Below the pieces are notes generated by a model, which was not told where the DNA came from, did not search any database, and saw only the letters and a list, made by a program, of their open reading frames with translations. The position numbers and the translations under genes were made by a program. From Solirubrobacteraceae bacterium (GTDB lineage: Bacteria > Actinomycetota > Thermoleophilia > Solirubrobacterales > Solirubrobacteraceae): DNA of 64,000 bases. This document shows, one piece after another, positions 8,401 through 16,880 of this stretch (positions are counted from its first letter, which is position 1; the number at the start of each line of letters is the position of its first letter). The stretch is from positions 39,751 to 103,750 of the forward strand of contig JANJTP010000016.1 of assembly GCA_024711025.1 (NCBI GenBank). The letters run 5' to 3'.

Positions 8401-9063
8401 TCAACCGTCCAGCTCCAGCGCCCGCCGCGCGGCCTTCTGCTCGGCGGCCTTCTTGGTGCGGCCGACGCCCGAGCCGACCTCCGTGTCGCCGACGGTCGCG
8501 CGAACGGTGAACGTACGGTCGTGGGGCGGGCCGGACTCCTCGACGACCTCGTACGCGACGAGCTCACCGCGACGCGCCAGGCGCTCCTGCAGCGTCGACT
8601 TGAAGTCGACGGGGTGCTCGAGGGCGTCCTCCAGCTCGGGCGCGAAGGCCTCGACGACGGCCTCCGCGGTCCGTTCGTAGCCGGCGTGCAGGAAGCAGGC
8701 GCCGATCACCGCCTCGACCACCGACGCGAGGACCCGCTCGGTCATCACGGAGTCCGGCAGCGTCGTCCCGGCGGGCGCCGCCGCCCGCAGCCGGTCCGGG
8801 ACGCCGAGTCGCTCGCCGACCTGCCGGCAGGCGGCACCCGAGACGGCCTGCGCGCGGATCTTCGTGAGCCGCCCGGCGCCATAGCGCTCGGCCTCCAGCC
8901 GCGGATACAGGTGAGCCGTCACGGCAAGGCCGAGGACGCTGTCGCCGAGGAACGCGAGGCGCGCGTAGGAGTCCGCGCGCCGGTCGCTCCACGAGGCGTG
9001 CGTGAAGACCTGCCGGTCGAGGGCCTCGGGCAGCTCGCCCAGGAGATCGCCGAGCAGCTTCAG
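8401..9063 (-). CDS. rnc: RNase III family protein with non-canonical start and altered active site
   Basis: RNase III cleaves double-stranded RNA in rRNA and mRNA processing. The frame encodes an N-terminal RNase III domain and a C-terminal dsRNA-binding domain (DFKSTLQERLARRGELVAYE onwards). Between the acpP stop codon, which is in the same frame, and 8922 there is no ATG, GTG or TTG. A start at GTG 8922 would delete the THASW and AFLGDSVLGLA signature, so a CTG (9063 or a nearby one) is proposed, giving 220 residues. Compared with E. coli, positions E38 and E41 read A and A (YARLAFLGD), and D114 reads S (ASVVEA). D45 and E117 are kept. The gene is surely family-related, but catalytic competence is uncertain. 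Confidence 0.8.
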   Translation of the reverse strand: MKLLGDLLGELPEALDRQVFTHASWSDRRADSYARLAFLGDSVLGLAVTAHLYPRLEAERYGAGRLTKIRAQAVSGAACRQVGERLGVPDRLRAAAPAGTTLPDSVMTERVLASVVEAVIGACFLHAGYERTAEAVVEAFAPELEDALEHPVDFKSTLQERLARRGELVAYEVVEESGPPHDRTFTVRATVGDTEVGSGVGRTKKAAEQKAARRALELDG

Positions 9064-9066
9064 GGC

Positions 9067-9318
9067 TCAGGCGGCGCCGGGGGCGTGGGCGAGAACGAAG
9101 TCGACCGCTTGACCCACGGTGAGGATCTCCGCCGCCTGCTCGTCGGACATGCTCACGCCGTAGGAATCCTCGAGCTCCTGAACCAGCGTGTAGAGGTCCA
9201 GCGAGTCGGCCTCGAGGTCCTCCCGGAAGCGGGTCTTTTCGGAAAGGCTCGCGGGGTCGACGTCCAACTCGTCCGCAAGATGCGAGCGGATCAGCGTAAG
9301 CACCTCTTCACGGGTCAT
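9067..9318 (-). CDS. acpP: Acyl carrier protein
   Basis: ACP carries growing fatty acyl chains on a phosphopantetheine arm attached to the serine of the motif ADSLDLYTLV (residues 38-47). The 83-residue protein has the usual four-helix spacing and acidic composition. Its ATG overlaps the plsX stop (ATGA), so the two are translationally coupled. It is followed in the same frame by rnc. The canonical DSL is intact. The more common DSLDLVEL continuation reads DSLDLYTL here, which does not affect the attachment site. Confidence 0.95.
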   Translation of the reverse strand: MTREEVLTLIRSHLADELDVDPASLSEKTRFREDLEADSLDLYTLVQELEDSYGVSMSDEQAAEILTVGQAVDFVLAHAPGAA

Positions 9319-10373
9319 GGCGAGGTGACGCTATCCGGCGCGTCGGACATGCTCGGCCTGCCGGACGGAGGGCGGCGCAGGGCCCCGGCCGCGGCGAGCG
9401 CCGCGTGCGTGCGGCCGATGACGTCGCCTTCGACGCCGCGCGCCGCGCGCAGGATCGCCTGCGAGAAGCCGCGCCGCGTGAAGCGCCCGTGCGGCACGAC
9501 GACCAGTCCGCGCAGCCCGAGCAGATAGGCGCCCCCGGGATCCTCCGGGTCGAGCTCCTCGCGCAGCTCGCCCAGCGCGCGACGCAGCAGCAGCCCGCCG
9601 ACCTTCGCCCGGTGCGAGGAGGTCGCAGCCGTGCGGACCGCGCGCAGCAGCGTCTCCGAGACGCCCTCCATCAGCTTCAGCGCGACGTTGCCCGTGAAGC
9701 CGTCGGTGACGACGACGTCCGCGACCCCGCTGGTGAAGTCGGTGCCCTCGATGTTGCCGATGAACTCGAGCGCCTCGGGCGCGTCGCCGGCGCGATGGGC
9801 CAGCTCGCGATGCGCGTCGACGAGCGTTCGCGTCCCCTTGCCGGGCTCGACGCCGTTCGACAGCAGGGCGACCCGCGGGCGCTCGACGTCGAGCACGACC
9901 TGGGCCAGCGCCGCGCCCATGAAGGCGAACTGGACCAGGTGCTCGCTACGGACCTCTGCGTTCGCGCCGACGTCGACGAACGTGACGGGATGCCCGGGCA
10001 CCGGCACGGGGATCGCGAGCGCCGGGCGATAGACGCCGTGCGCCCGCTTGATCTCGAACAGCGACGCGGCGAGCGCGGCGCCGGTGGAGCCGCCGCTCAC
10101 CAGCGCATCCGCGTCGCCTGCGGCGACCGCGCGCGCGGCCTGCACGATCGACGACTGCGGCGCCGCACGCACCGCGCTCGCGGGGTCCGGGACCTTCGCG
10201 ATCGACACCGGAGCGTCGACGATCTCGACACCGGGCGCCGCCGGCCCGATCAGTCGCGCGTCGCCGAAGACGCGGACGCGGACGCCGCGCTCGGCGGCGA
10301 TCGCGGCGCCGGCCGCGACCTCGGCGGCTCCGAGGTCGGCGCCGCCGGCGTCGACCGCGACCGTCACCGTCAT
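9315..10373 (-). CDS. plsX: Phosphate acyltransferase PlsX
   Basis: PlsX converts acyl-ACP and phosphate to acyl-phosphate, the first step of the PlsX/PlsY glycerolipid pathway. The ATG at 10373 is chosen because the family begins MTVTVAVDAGGADLG. A longer open frame upstream covers rpmF in another frame. The 352-residue protein shows VSGGSTGAALAASLF, FVDVGANAEVRSEHL, NIEGTDFTSGVADVVVTDGF and GNVALKLMEG, all typical. It lies between rpmF (7 bases upstream) and acpP (4-base overlap), the classic fab-type linkage. Confidence 0.95.
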   Translation of the reverse strand: MTVTVAVDAGGADLGAAEVAAGAAIAAERGVRVRVFGDARLIGPAAPGVEIVDAPVSIAKVPDPASAVRAAPQSSIVQAARAVAAGDADALVSGGSTGAALAASLFEIKRAHGVYRPALAIPVPVPGHPVTFVDVGANAEVRSEHLVQFAFMGAALAQVVLDVERPRVALLSNGVEPGKGTRTLVDAHRELAHRAGDAPEALEFIGNIEGTDFTSGVADVVVTDGFTGNVALKLMEGVSETLLRAVRTAATSSHRAKVGGLLLRRALGELREELDPEDPGGAYLLGLRGLVVVPHGRFTRRGFSQAILRAARGVEGDVIGRTHAALAAAGALRRPPSGRPSMSDAPDSVTSP

Positions 10374-10380
10374 CGGACGG

Positions 10381-10578
10381 TCAGGAGCGATCGGAGCGGT
10401 CGCCCGCTCCGGGGGCGACCGGGCGGCCGCGATACGTGCCGCAGACCGGGCAGACGCGGTGCGGCAGACGGGGGCTGTGGCACTGCGGGCACGCGTTGTA
10501 CACCGGCTCGCTGATCTTGTGCGTCGAGCGGCGCTTGGACGTGCGCGAGTGCGACTGTCGCTGCTTGGGGACGGCCAT
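10381..10578 (-). CDS. rpmF: 50S ribosomal protein L32
   Basis: The start at 10578 gives the standard MAVPKQRQSHSRTSKRRS. The 65-residue protein contains the zinc-ribbon pairs CPQC and CPVC, so it is the zinc-binding (C+) form of L32. The context DUF177-rpmF-plsX is conserved across bacteria. The final residues GAGDRSDRS are variable in this family. Confidence 0.96.
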   Translation of the reverse strand: MAVPKQRQSHSRTSKRRSTHKISEPVYNACPQCHSPRLPHRVCPVCGTYRGRPVAPGAGDRSDRS

Positions 10579-10665
10579 GGAGCACGAGAGGGTAGCGCCT
10601 CGGCGCGCATGCGCGGCTTCAAGGCTGTCCACCGGCCGGCACCGGTCGGCAGCCGGAGCCGCCCG

Positions 10666-11181
10666 TCAGTCGAGCTTGAGCTCGTCCAGCTTCGCCCAGC
10701 GCGGGTCGGGGGCCCGCTCGTGGGCGTGGTCGGGATCGGCGTTCAGGTTCGCTCCGCAGATCGCGCACAGCCCGGCGCAGTCCGGGCGGCACGTGACCTG
10801 CGCCGGCAGGGCGAGCGCGAAGGCGTCGCGGGCCCATGCCCGCAGGTCGAGCTCCTCGTGTTCGACGTAGGGGCTGTCGAGCTCTTCGCCGCCGCCGGGC
10901 TGATCGATCTCGCGCGCGTCGACCTCGATCCGCGGCGCGGCCGGCTCCAGGCAGCGCATGCACGCGCCACGCGGCTCGGCGGCGAAGCGCAGGCGCAGCG
11001 ACCAGCCGCCGCGGGCCATCCGGGAGACATCGAGCCGCACCGCCGCCGGGGAGGGCGACGGCACGAACCTCTGCCCACCGACGGTCAGCGCGTCGAGCTC
11101 GACCTCCAGGTCGAGCTTGCGGGCCTCGCCTGGGCGCAGGCTGAGCCGCGAGAGATCGAAGCTGTCCGCCCTGGCGGCCAT
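10666..11181 (-). CDS. YceD/DUF177 family protein
   Basis: This 171-residue protein belongs to the family encoded immediately upstream of rpmF and linked to 23S rRNA accumulation in plants and bacteria. The GACMRCLEP motif (about residue 73) and the C-terminal CRPDCAGLCAICGANLN cysteine cluster are diagnostic. It probably starts the transcript of the rpmF-plsX-acpP-rnc-smc block. Only 26 bases separate its start from the divergent alcohol dehydrogenase gene, so the two promoters must overlap. Its biochemical role is not firmly established. Confidence 0.9.
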   Translation of the reverse strand: MAARADSFDLSRLSLRPGEARKLDLEVELDALTVGGQRFVPSPSPAAVRLDVSRMARGGWSLRLRFAAEPRGACMRCLEPAAPRIEVDAREIDQPGGGEELDSPYVEHEELDLRAWARDAFALALPAQVTCRPDCAGLCAICGANLNADPDHAHERAPDPRWAKLDELKLD

Positions 11182-11207
11182 CGCCGATCCAGGGTAGAAC
11201 CATCGCG

Positions 11208-12188
11208 ATGCGCGCGATGGCGCTCGAAGAGCCCGGCCGGCCGCTGACGGCGCGCGAGCTGCCCGACCCCGAGCCCGGACCCGGGCAGCTGCGGCTGCGG
11301 GTGCGGGCGTGCGGCGTCTGCCGCACCGACGTGCACATCCGCGACGGGGAGCTGACCACCGCCACCCGGCCGATCGTCCCCGGCCACCAGATCGTCGGCG
11401 TCGTCGAGCGTGGCGGGGCCGGCACGAGCACCGCGCCGGGCGCGCGCGTCGGCGTGCCGTGGCTCGGCTGGACGTGCGGCGAGTGCCGCTTCTGCCGCAG
11501 CGGACGCGAGAACCTGTGCGAGCACGCGCGCTTCACGGGGCTCGACATCCCCGGCGGCTTCGCCGAGCTGACGGTCGCCGACGAGCGCTTCTGCTTCGCG
11601 CTCCCGGACGGCTACGCCGACCTCGCCGTGGCGCCGCTGCTCTGTGCGGGGCTGATCGGCCATCGGGCGCTGCGGATGACCGGCGACGCGCGCCGTCTGG
11701 GGCTCTACGGCTTCGGCGCGGCCGCCCACATCGTCACCCAGGTGGCGGTCCACGAGGGCCGCGAGGTCCATGCCTTCACGCGCGCCGGCGACGAGCCGGC
11801 GCAGCGCTTCGCGCGGGAGCTCGGCTGCTCGTGGGCCGGAGACGCCGCGCGCCCCGGACCGGAGCCGCTGGATGCGGCGATCATCTTCGCGCCGGCCGGC
11901 GAGCTCGTTCCGGCCGCGCTTCGCGCCTGCGAGCGCGGCGGCGTCGTCGTCTGCGCGGGCATCCACATGAGCGACATCCCGAGCTTCCCCTACGAGATCC
12001 TCTGGGGCGAGCGCCAGCTGCGCTCGGTGGCGAACCTGACCCGGGCCGACGGCGTCGACTTCCTGGCGCTGGCCCCGCGAGCCGGGGTGCGCACGAGCGT
12101 GACGAGCTACCCGCTCGAGCGGGCCGAGGACGCCCTCGACGCGATCCGCACGGGATGCATCGAGGGCGCCGCCGTCGTCGTGCCGTGA
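11208..12188 (+). CDS. Zinc-dependent alcohol dehydrogenase family protein
   Basis: This 326-residue medium-chain dehydrogenase has catalytic zinc ligands in CGVCRTDVH (about residues 36-44) and GHQIVG (about 63). Structural zinc cysteines lie in TCGECRFCRSGRENLC (about 87-103). The nucleotide-binding segment GLYGFGAAAHIVTQVA (about 165) departs from the common GxGxxG but matches AdhA-type propanol-preferring enzymes. It would oxidise alcohols or reduce aldehydes with NAD(P). It is transcribed divergently from the DUF177 operon and converges with the secreted-protein gene 24 bases downstream. Substrate cannot be assigned. Confidence 0.88.
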   Translation: MRAMALEEPGRPLTARELPDPEPGPGQLRLRVRACGVCRTDVHIRDGELTTATRPIVPGHQIVGVVERGGAGTSTAPGARVGVPWLGWTCGECRFCRSGRENLCEHARFTGLDIPGGFAELTVADERFCFALPDGYADLAVAPLLCAGLIGHRALRMTGDARRLGLYGFGAAAHIVTQVAVHEGREVHAFTRAGDEPAQRFARELGCSWAGDAARPGPEPLDAAIIFAPAGELVPAALRACERGGVVVCAGIHMSDIPSFPYEILWGERQLRSVANLTRADGVDFLALAPRAGVRTSVTSYPLERAEDALDAIRTGCIEGAAVVVP

Positions 12189-12212
12189 GCCCGTCGATGC
12201 AGGGGCGTCCGG

Positions 12213-13859
12213 TCAGACCTCGCAGCCGCCCCAGATCCCCGTCTTGATGTCGCCGGGCGGCGGCGGCCGCTTGACCGCGGTCCGCCGGAGCTTCAGGCAC
12301 CAGGCGCCGAGCTGAAGGGTGCCGCGGCTCGCCTGGAGGTTCATGGCGCGCAGGCGCCTGCCCTCGCCGCCCATCACCATCGCGACGGCCGTGCGCAGGT
12401 CGGGTGCCAGCTTCGGCAGGCGCGCCGCCAGTCGGGCGGGGACCTCGAGCGCCCCGTACCTCATCCGCCCCATGTCCGACAGCCCCGCCGGGCTGTTCCA
12501 CTGGCGCAGGCCGTCGACGCCCTCGAGCACGAGATCGGCGTGATCGCCGGTCGGCGTGCTGATCCGCATCCGCGCCGGCGAGCAGTACGGGTCGTAGCCG
12601 GTGACCAGGATGCGTGTGCCGTTGGCGAACGCCCCCCGGTAGGAGTAGGTCGGGCGCGGCGGAGCGAGCGCCCGGGAACGCCGCTGCGCCTTCACGATCC
12701 GGCCGCGCAGCCCGCCGTGGCCGCGCACGAAGCGCCAGCGGCGATCGTCGATCCGCTTCTGCCAGTAGCCGATCCGGCCGCGACGATCGAGGCCCTCGAC
12801 GCGCAGCACGCGCTCGGAGCTGCCCGGAAGCCCGGTCTTGGCGATGCTCAGGTGGGTCGTGAAGCGCCCCGGGATCGCGGGCTGACGATCCCAGTCGCGC
12901 GGAGCGAGCTGGATCTTCGGATCGGTCAGGCCGCGCTGCGGCTCCCACGAGTACTCGAGCTGCGCGATATCGCCGCCCGAGATGTCGAAGTCGTACTGGC
13001 GCGTGTAGAGCCGCCCGTCGCGGCCGGCCACGAGCATCGTCGATCCGGACGCCGACAGCGCGAGCGAGCGCAGGCGCCCGCCGCGGGGCGCACAGACCTC
13101 GTAGGACTCGTCGGACGGCAGCCACGGGTCGAGGTAGGTGATTCGGCTGCCGTCGCCGCGTAGCGCGTAGACGGTGACGATGCCGATGATCGGAGAGCGA
13201 TTGCCGGCCGCATCGAGGAACCACCGGTCGACGTCGGCGTCACCCAGTGACGCGGCCCAGCTTCGCGTGTCGCGCGGCAGGCGCACGCCGGAGCCGGCCC
13301 AGAGCGGCGGGCCCCATCGCATCGTCCAGCTCTCGTAGATCTGCTCGAGCGGATCGTCGCCGCGCGTCGAGTCGTAGAGGTTGCGCTTGGCGTCGATCGC
13401 AACCAGGAGCTCGCCGTCGGCTCCAACACCCCTCATCCGGCCCTCCATGCAGGGCGGCAGCACGAGCCGCCGCCAGGCGCCGGCTCCCGCGCCGTCGGCG
13501 GTGGTCGGCCGGATGAAGATGTGCCCGCCCAGCGCGATGAGGTCGTAGTGCTGGTTGAACGTCTCGCGCGGCGTGCGGAACAGGACTCTGCGCGGGAGCC
13601 GCCGCGCCTGCGCCGCGGTCGGCGGGAGCGTCGCAGGGCCGCTGCGCACCGGCGGCGTGGAGCCCTCGGGCCGCCCGGTGCTGCCGCCCGTAGTGCCGCC
13701 CGCGAGCTCGGCGCAGCTCGCCGGCAGCCCGGCGGTGTCCGGGGCGTTCGGGGGCACGTAGTCGGCGGCGAGCGCCCCGCCGGGCGCGGCCGCGGAGAGG
13801 ACGAGCGCCGCGAGTGCGGCGAGTGCGGCGAGTGCGGCGCGCCGAGCGTTCCGTGACAT
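12213..13859 (-). CDS. Secreted protein of unknown function
   Basis: I do not recognise a family. The ATG at 13859 starts a clear Sec signal peptide: an SRNARR basic part, then a repeated Ala-Ala-Leu hydrophobic core and cleavage near GGALAADY at about residue 32. The core is encoded by a short DNA repeat. The mature part (about 515 residues) is rich in Trp, Tyr, Arg and Gly with repeated phrases like GRDGRLYTRQYDF, which suggests a beta-propeller or sugar-binding fold. Cys residues are sparse and probably paired. It is divergent from a thioredoxin-like gene 67 bases away. No membrane anchor or sorting motif is seen at the C-terminus. Confidence 0.75.
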   Translation of the reverse strand: MSRNARRAALAALAALAALVLSAAAPGGALAADYVPPNAPDTAGLPASCAELAGGTTGGSTGRPEGSTPPVRSGPATLPPTAAQARRLPRRVLFRTPRETFNQHYDLIALGGHIFIRPTTADGAGAGAWRRLVLPPCMEGRMRGVGADGELLVAIDAKRNLYDSTRGDDPLEQIYESWTMRWGPPLWAGSGVRLPRDTRSWAASLGDADVDRWFLDAAGNRSPIIGIVTVYALRGDGSRITYLDPWLPSDESYEVCAPRGGRLRSLALSASGSTMLVAGRDGRLYTRQYDFDISGGDIAQLEYSWEPQRGLTDPKIQLAPRDWDRQPAIPGRFTTHLSIAKTGLPGSSERVLRVEGLDRRGRIGYWQKRIDDRRWRFVRGHGGLRGRIVKAQRRSRALAPPRPTYSYRGAFANGTRILVTGYDPYCSPARMRISTPTGDHADLVLEGVDGLRQWNSPAGLSDMGRMRYGALEVPARLAARLPKLAPDLRTAVAMVMGGEGRRLRAMNLQASRGTLQLGAWCLKLRRTAVKRPPPPGDIKTGIWGGCEV

Positions 13860-13926
13860 GGTGTCGAAGGACCCTACGGCACCGGTCGGCGGCCACGCGC
13901 ACGACCTGCGTGAGGCTGCTCCTAGC

Positions 13927-14277
13927 ATGGTGTCGATGACGCTCGTCGAGCTCCTCTACTGGCGCGGCTGCCCGTCGTATCCCGCGGCGCTCGCCGAGCT
14001 GCGCGCGGCGATGGCCGAGGTCGGGGTCGACCCCGGCTCGCTCGAGCAGATCGAAGTGCACGATGAGCGTGAGGCGGCTCAGCAGCGCTTCCCCGGCTCG
14101 CCGACGATCCGCGTCGACGGCCGTGACGTCGTCGACGCCGGCGATGCCGAGCCGGCGCTCAACTGCCGGATCTACCGGCGGCGCGATGACCGGATCTCGC
14201 CGCTGCCGGACCCCGATGACCTGCGCGACGCGCTGCGGCGCGCGGTCGCCTCGCGGGCCGGAGACCGGGCGGTGTGA
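13927..14277 (+). CDS. Thioredoxin-fold protein, YWRGCPSY type
   Basis: The protein begins near 13927 (ATG; a second ATG lies at 13936) and is about 116 residues. It starts beta-strand LVELLYWRGCPSYPAAL, a thioredoxin-like fold with a single N-terminal cysteine at the place of the CxxC motif. It continues with GSPTIRVDGRDV, the cis-Pro region of the fold. Proteins of this type often accompany mercury or organic peroxide functions, but no such context is visible. The stop overlaps the GTG of the next gene by four bases (GTGA), so the two thioredoxin-fold proteins are co-expressed. Confidence 0.75.
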   Translation: MVSMTLVELLYWRGCPSYPAALAELRAAMAEVGVDPGSLEQIEVHDEREAAQQRFPGSPTIRVDGRDVVDAGDAEPALNCRIYRRRDDRISPLPDPDDLRDALRRAVASRAGDRAV

Positions 14278-14804
14278 GCCTCGGGATCGGCGAGCGCGCG
14301 CCGCGCCTCGAGCTGCTCGACACGTCGGGCCGCTCGCATGTCGCCCCGTCCGGCGATCCGGCGACGGTCGTCGTCTTCACCTGCAACCACTGCCCCTACG
14401 CGCTGGCCTGGCACGGGCGCCTCGCCGCCGTGGCCCGCGACTACGCGCCGCGCGGCGTTCGCATGCTCGCCGTGAACAGCAACGACGCGGAGCGCTACCC
14501 GGCCGACTCCCCGGCCGCGATGGTCGAGCGCGTCGCCCGCGAGCCCGGCTCGTGGCCGATGCCGTACCTGCACGACGCCTCCCAGGAGGTGGCACGCGCG
14601 TTCGGCGCGCGCACGACGCCCGACGTCTTCGTGCTCGACGCCGACGGCCGACTCGCCTACCGCGGCGCGCCGGACGACGACTTCGACGACCCGGCCCGGG
14701 ACGCCGCCTGGCTGCGCGCCGCGCTCGACTCGGTGCTCGCCGGCGAGCCGGTCGCCCGGCCGCGCACCGAGTCCGTGGGCTGCTCGATCAAGTGGCGACC
14801 GTGA
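14274..14804 (+). CDS. Thioredoxin-like/AhpC-TSA family protein
   Basis: This 176-residue protein has the redoxin layout with the active-site-like motif FTCNHCPYAL at residues 36-45 (CNHC in place of CxxC). It then has MLAVNSNDAERYPADSP, and ARTTPDVFVLDADGRLAYRG, which includes the cis-Pro loop TTPD. It lacks a signal peptide, so it is cytoplasmic. This subgroup is widespread in bacteria with no firm substrate. It starts at a GTG overlapping the preceding thioredoxin-fold gene. The C-terminal VGCSIKW is a conserved ending of the subgroup. Confidence 0.85.
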   Translation: MSLGIGERAPRLELLDTSGRSHVAPSGDPATVVVFTCNHCPYALAWHGRLAAVARDYAPRGVRMLAVNSNDAERYPADSPAAMVERVAREPGSWPMPYLHDASQEVARAFGARTTPDVFVLDADGRLAYRGAPDDDFDDPARDAAWLRAALDSVLAGEPVARPRTESVGCSIKWRP

Positions 14805-14867
14805 CGCGCTGAGCCGCCGCGCCCGGCGTTCCGTCAGGTCGGCCGCCTAGCGTGCGACCCCTCCCCC

Positions 14868-16250
14868 ATGCCGATCTTCCTCGCCTCGATCGCCGGCTTC
14901 GCCGTCGGCGCCCTGCTCGTCCTGCTGGTGCTGCAGCGGCGGCTCGCCGACGAGCGCGCCGCGCGTGCCACGAGCGCCGCCGAGCTCGAGCATGCGAACA
15001 GGCTGGTCGAGGTCGAGCGCGCCGGCGGCGAGCGGCGCGTCACCGAGCTGCGCCGCGAGACCGAGGCGCGGATCGCGCTCGTCACCGGCTCGCGGGAGCA
15101 GCTCCGCGACGAGCTGAAGGCGATCTCCGGCGACGCGCTGCGCGAGGCAACCGAGCAGCTCGCCAAGCTGGCGGATGAGCAGCGGCGCACCGACGGCGCA
15201 CGCGGCGCCCAGGAGCTGACGCGCCGCACCGAGGAGATCCGCCGCCTCGTACAGCCGATGCAGGAGGGCCTTCGCCGCGTCGAGGGCGAGATCAAGCAGC
15301 TCGAGCGAGACCGCAAGGAGTCCTCCGGCCAGATCGCGGCGATGTTCCAGGGCATGGCGGGCGACGTGCGCGACCTGCGGGCGACGACCGGCAGCCTCGT
15401 CACGGCGCTGCGCCGGCCCGAGGTGCGCGGATCGTGGGCGGAGATCCAGCTGCGTAACGTCGTTGAGATGGCCGGCATGGTCGAGCACTGCGACTTCGTG
15501 CAGCAGCAGACGCTCGACGGCGACGAGGGCCGGCTCCGCCCGGACGTCATCGTCCGGCTGCCCGGCGGCAGGAGCGTCGTCGTCGACTCCAAGGCACCGC
15601 TCGACGCCTTCCTGGCCGGGATCGAGGCACGCGAGGAGGCCGCTCGCGCGACGGAGCTGGCGCGGCACGCGCGCCAGGTTCGCGACCACATCGGCCGGCT
15701 GGCGGCCAAGAGCTACCACCGCAGCCTCGACGAGAGCCCCGAGTTCGTCGTGATGTTCCTGCCGTCCGACGCGATCTACCAGGCCGCGCTGCAGGAGGAC
15801 CCGGGGATCCTCGAGCTGGGCGTCGAGCAGGGTGTGCTGATCGCGACGCCGACGACCCTGATCGCACTGCTGCGCGCGGTGCACTACGGCTGGCGCCAGG
15901 AGCGGATCGCGGCGTCGGCGCGCGAGATCGCCGCCGCGGCGCGCGAGCTGCACAAGCGCTTCGCGACGTTCCTCGAGCCGCTGGCGAAGGTCGGCAGGCA
16001 GCTCGGATCCGCCACGAGCGCCTACAACCAGGCGGTCGGCTCGCTGGAGGCGCGCGTGCTGCCGCAGCTGCGGCGCATCGAGGAGGCCGGCGCCGGATCG
16101 GGGGCTGAGATCGCGGCCCCGGCCGCGCTCGACACGCCGGCGCGCGAGATCACGGCGCCGGAGCTGAGCGTTCCCGCCGAGCTGGCGGCACCCCAGCCGT
16201 CCGGGGACAACGGCGTCGTGCGCAGCGCCGGACCCGGCGAGGGCGCGTAG
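14868..16250 (+). CDS. rmuC: DNA recombination protein RmuC
   Basis: RmuC proteins carry a restriction-endonuclease-like fold and limit DNA inversions in E. coli. The 460-residue protein has an N-terminal transmembrane segment (residues 4-22), a long coiled coil (about 25-140), then the RmuC domain. That domain includes RGSWAEIQLRNVVEMAGM, VVVDSKAPLDAFL and FVVMFLPSDAIYQAAL. The tail after about residue 400 is Ala/Pro-rich and variable. It stands alone on the plus strand and converges with the lipoprotein gene ten bases downstream. Confidence 0.93.
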   Translation: MPIFLASIAGFAVGALLVLLVLQRRLADERAARATSAAELEHANRLVEVERAGGERRVTELRRETEARIALVTGSREQLRDELKAISGDALREATEQLAKLADEQRRTDGARGAQELTRRTEEIRRLVQPMQEGLRRVEGEIKQLERDRKESSGQIAAMFQGMAGDVRDLRATTGSLVTALRRPEVRGSWAEIQLRNVVEMAGMVEHCDFVQQQTLDGDEGRLRPDVIVRLPGGRSVVVDSKAPLDAFLAGIEAREEAARATELARHARQVRDHIGRLAAKSYHRSLDESPEFVVMFLPSDAIYQAALQEDPGILELGVEQGVLIATPTTLIALLRAVHYGWRQERIAASAREIAAAARELHKRFATFLEPLAKVGRQLGSATSAYNQAVGSLEARVLPQLRRIEEAGAGSGAEIAAPAALDTPAREITAPELSVPAELAAPQPSGDNGVVRSAGPGEGA

Positions 16251-16260
16251 CGCTTCGGCG

Positions 16261-16761
16261 TCATCCCTCGGTCGACGTGTGGACCTGACCGAGCTTGCCG
16301 AGGTTGACATGCTCGTTTGTGAGGCCGTAGTCGAGAACGTCGCCCGTCGCCCCGTCGACGACCAGCGTGATCACGCTCCCTGTCGGAAGCTGTGACTGGG
16401 CATCCTGCTCCGATGTGGCGGCTCTTGGCATCCTGGCATGCGTCGCGGTGAACGCGCCCTGGAGCTGGATCAGGATCACCGGCTGGTCGTCCTGCGGTCC
16501 AGTCACAGCAGACCCCGACGTGACGGTTGCCGCCTCTGACCGCGTGGATGCCACCCACTCGATCTCGGTGGGCTTTGACTCGCCCGCATCGGTGGCCGCC
16601 CGCTGCGCGATAGCGATGATCGCCATCGCGCTCAGGCTCTGGCCGCTGGACATCTCGGCGGCTTCGGTAGCGACGCCGTCGGCCTGTCCCCCGCAGCCGA
16701 CGATGCCGACGGTGGCCGCCACCATGACCACCGCCGAGAAGCGCGGCAGACAACGCCGCAT
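16261..16761 (-). CDS. Putative lipoprotein of unknown function
   Basis: The ATG at 16761 is preceded by GGAGG at ideal spacing and opens a lipoprotein signal peptide, MRRCLPRFSAVVMVAATVG followed by the lipobox IVGCGG. The lipidated cysteine is near residue 22. The mature part of about 145 residues has no recognised domain. GSVITLVVDGATGDVLDYG resembles PepSY-like or other small beta-sheet domains with a 'G.VLDYG' strand. Codon use is a little less GC-biased than its neighbours. Function is unknown. Confidence 0.75.
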   Translation of the reverse strand: MRRCLPRFSAVVMVAATVGIVGCGGQADGVATEAAEMSSGQSLSAMAIIAIAQRAATDAGESKPTEIEWVASTRSEAATVTSGSAVTGPQDDQPVILIQLQGAFTATHARMPRAATSEQDAQSQLPTGSVITLVVDGATGDVLDYGLTNEHVNLGKLGQVHTSTEG

Positions 16762-16880
16762 CTTGCCTCCTACCGTGACTCGCTCACAGGATCGTCGCGC
16801 GAAGTTCCACGGCGAGCGGGACATCGTCGAATAGAAGGCTGCGGCGGCGAAACGCACCGGACGTTCGCCGGGGATGCCGC

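Noticed and set aside
8401..8922. RNase III starting at GTG 8922
   Set aside because: This start would remove the THASW and AFLGDSVL signature that clearly continues upstream in the same frame.
9061..9318. An ACP-RNase III fusion by stop-codon readthrough
   Set aside because: acpP and rnc are in the same frame separated by TGA, but there is no readthrough context and separate proteins are universal. CTG initiation is simpler.
5152..9528. A 1458-codon open frame on the plus strand opposite smc, rnc and acpP
   Set aside because: It mirrors third-position GC bias of the real minus-strand genes and has no family motifs, start signal or sensible composition.
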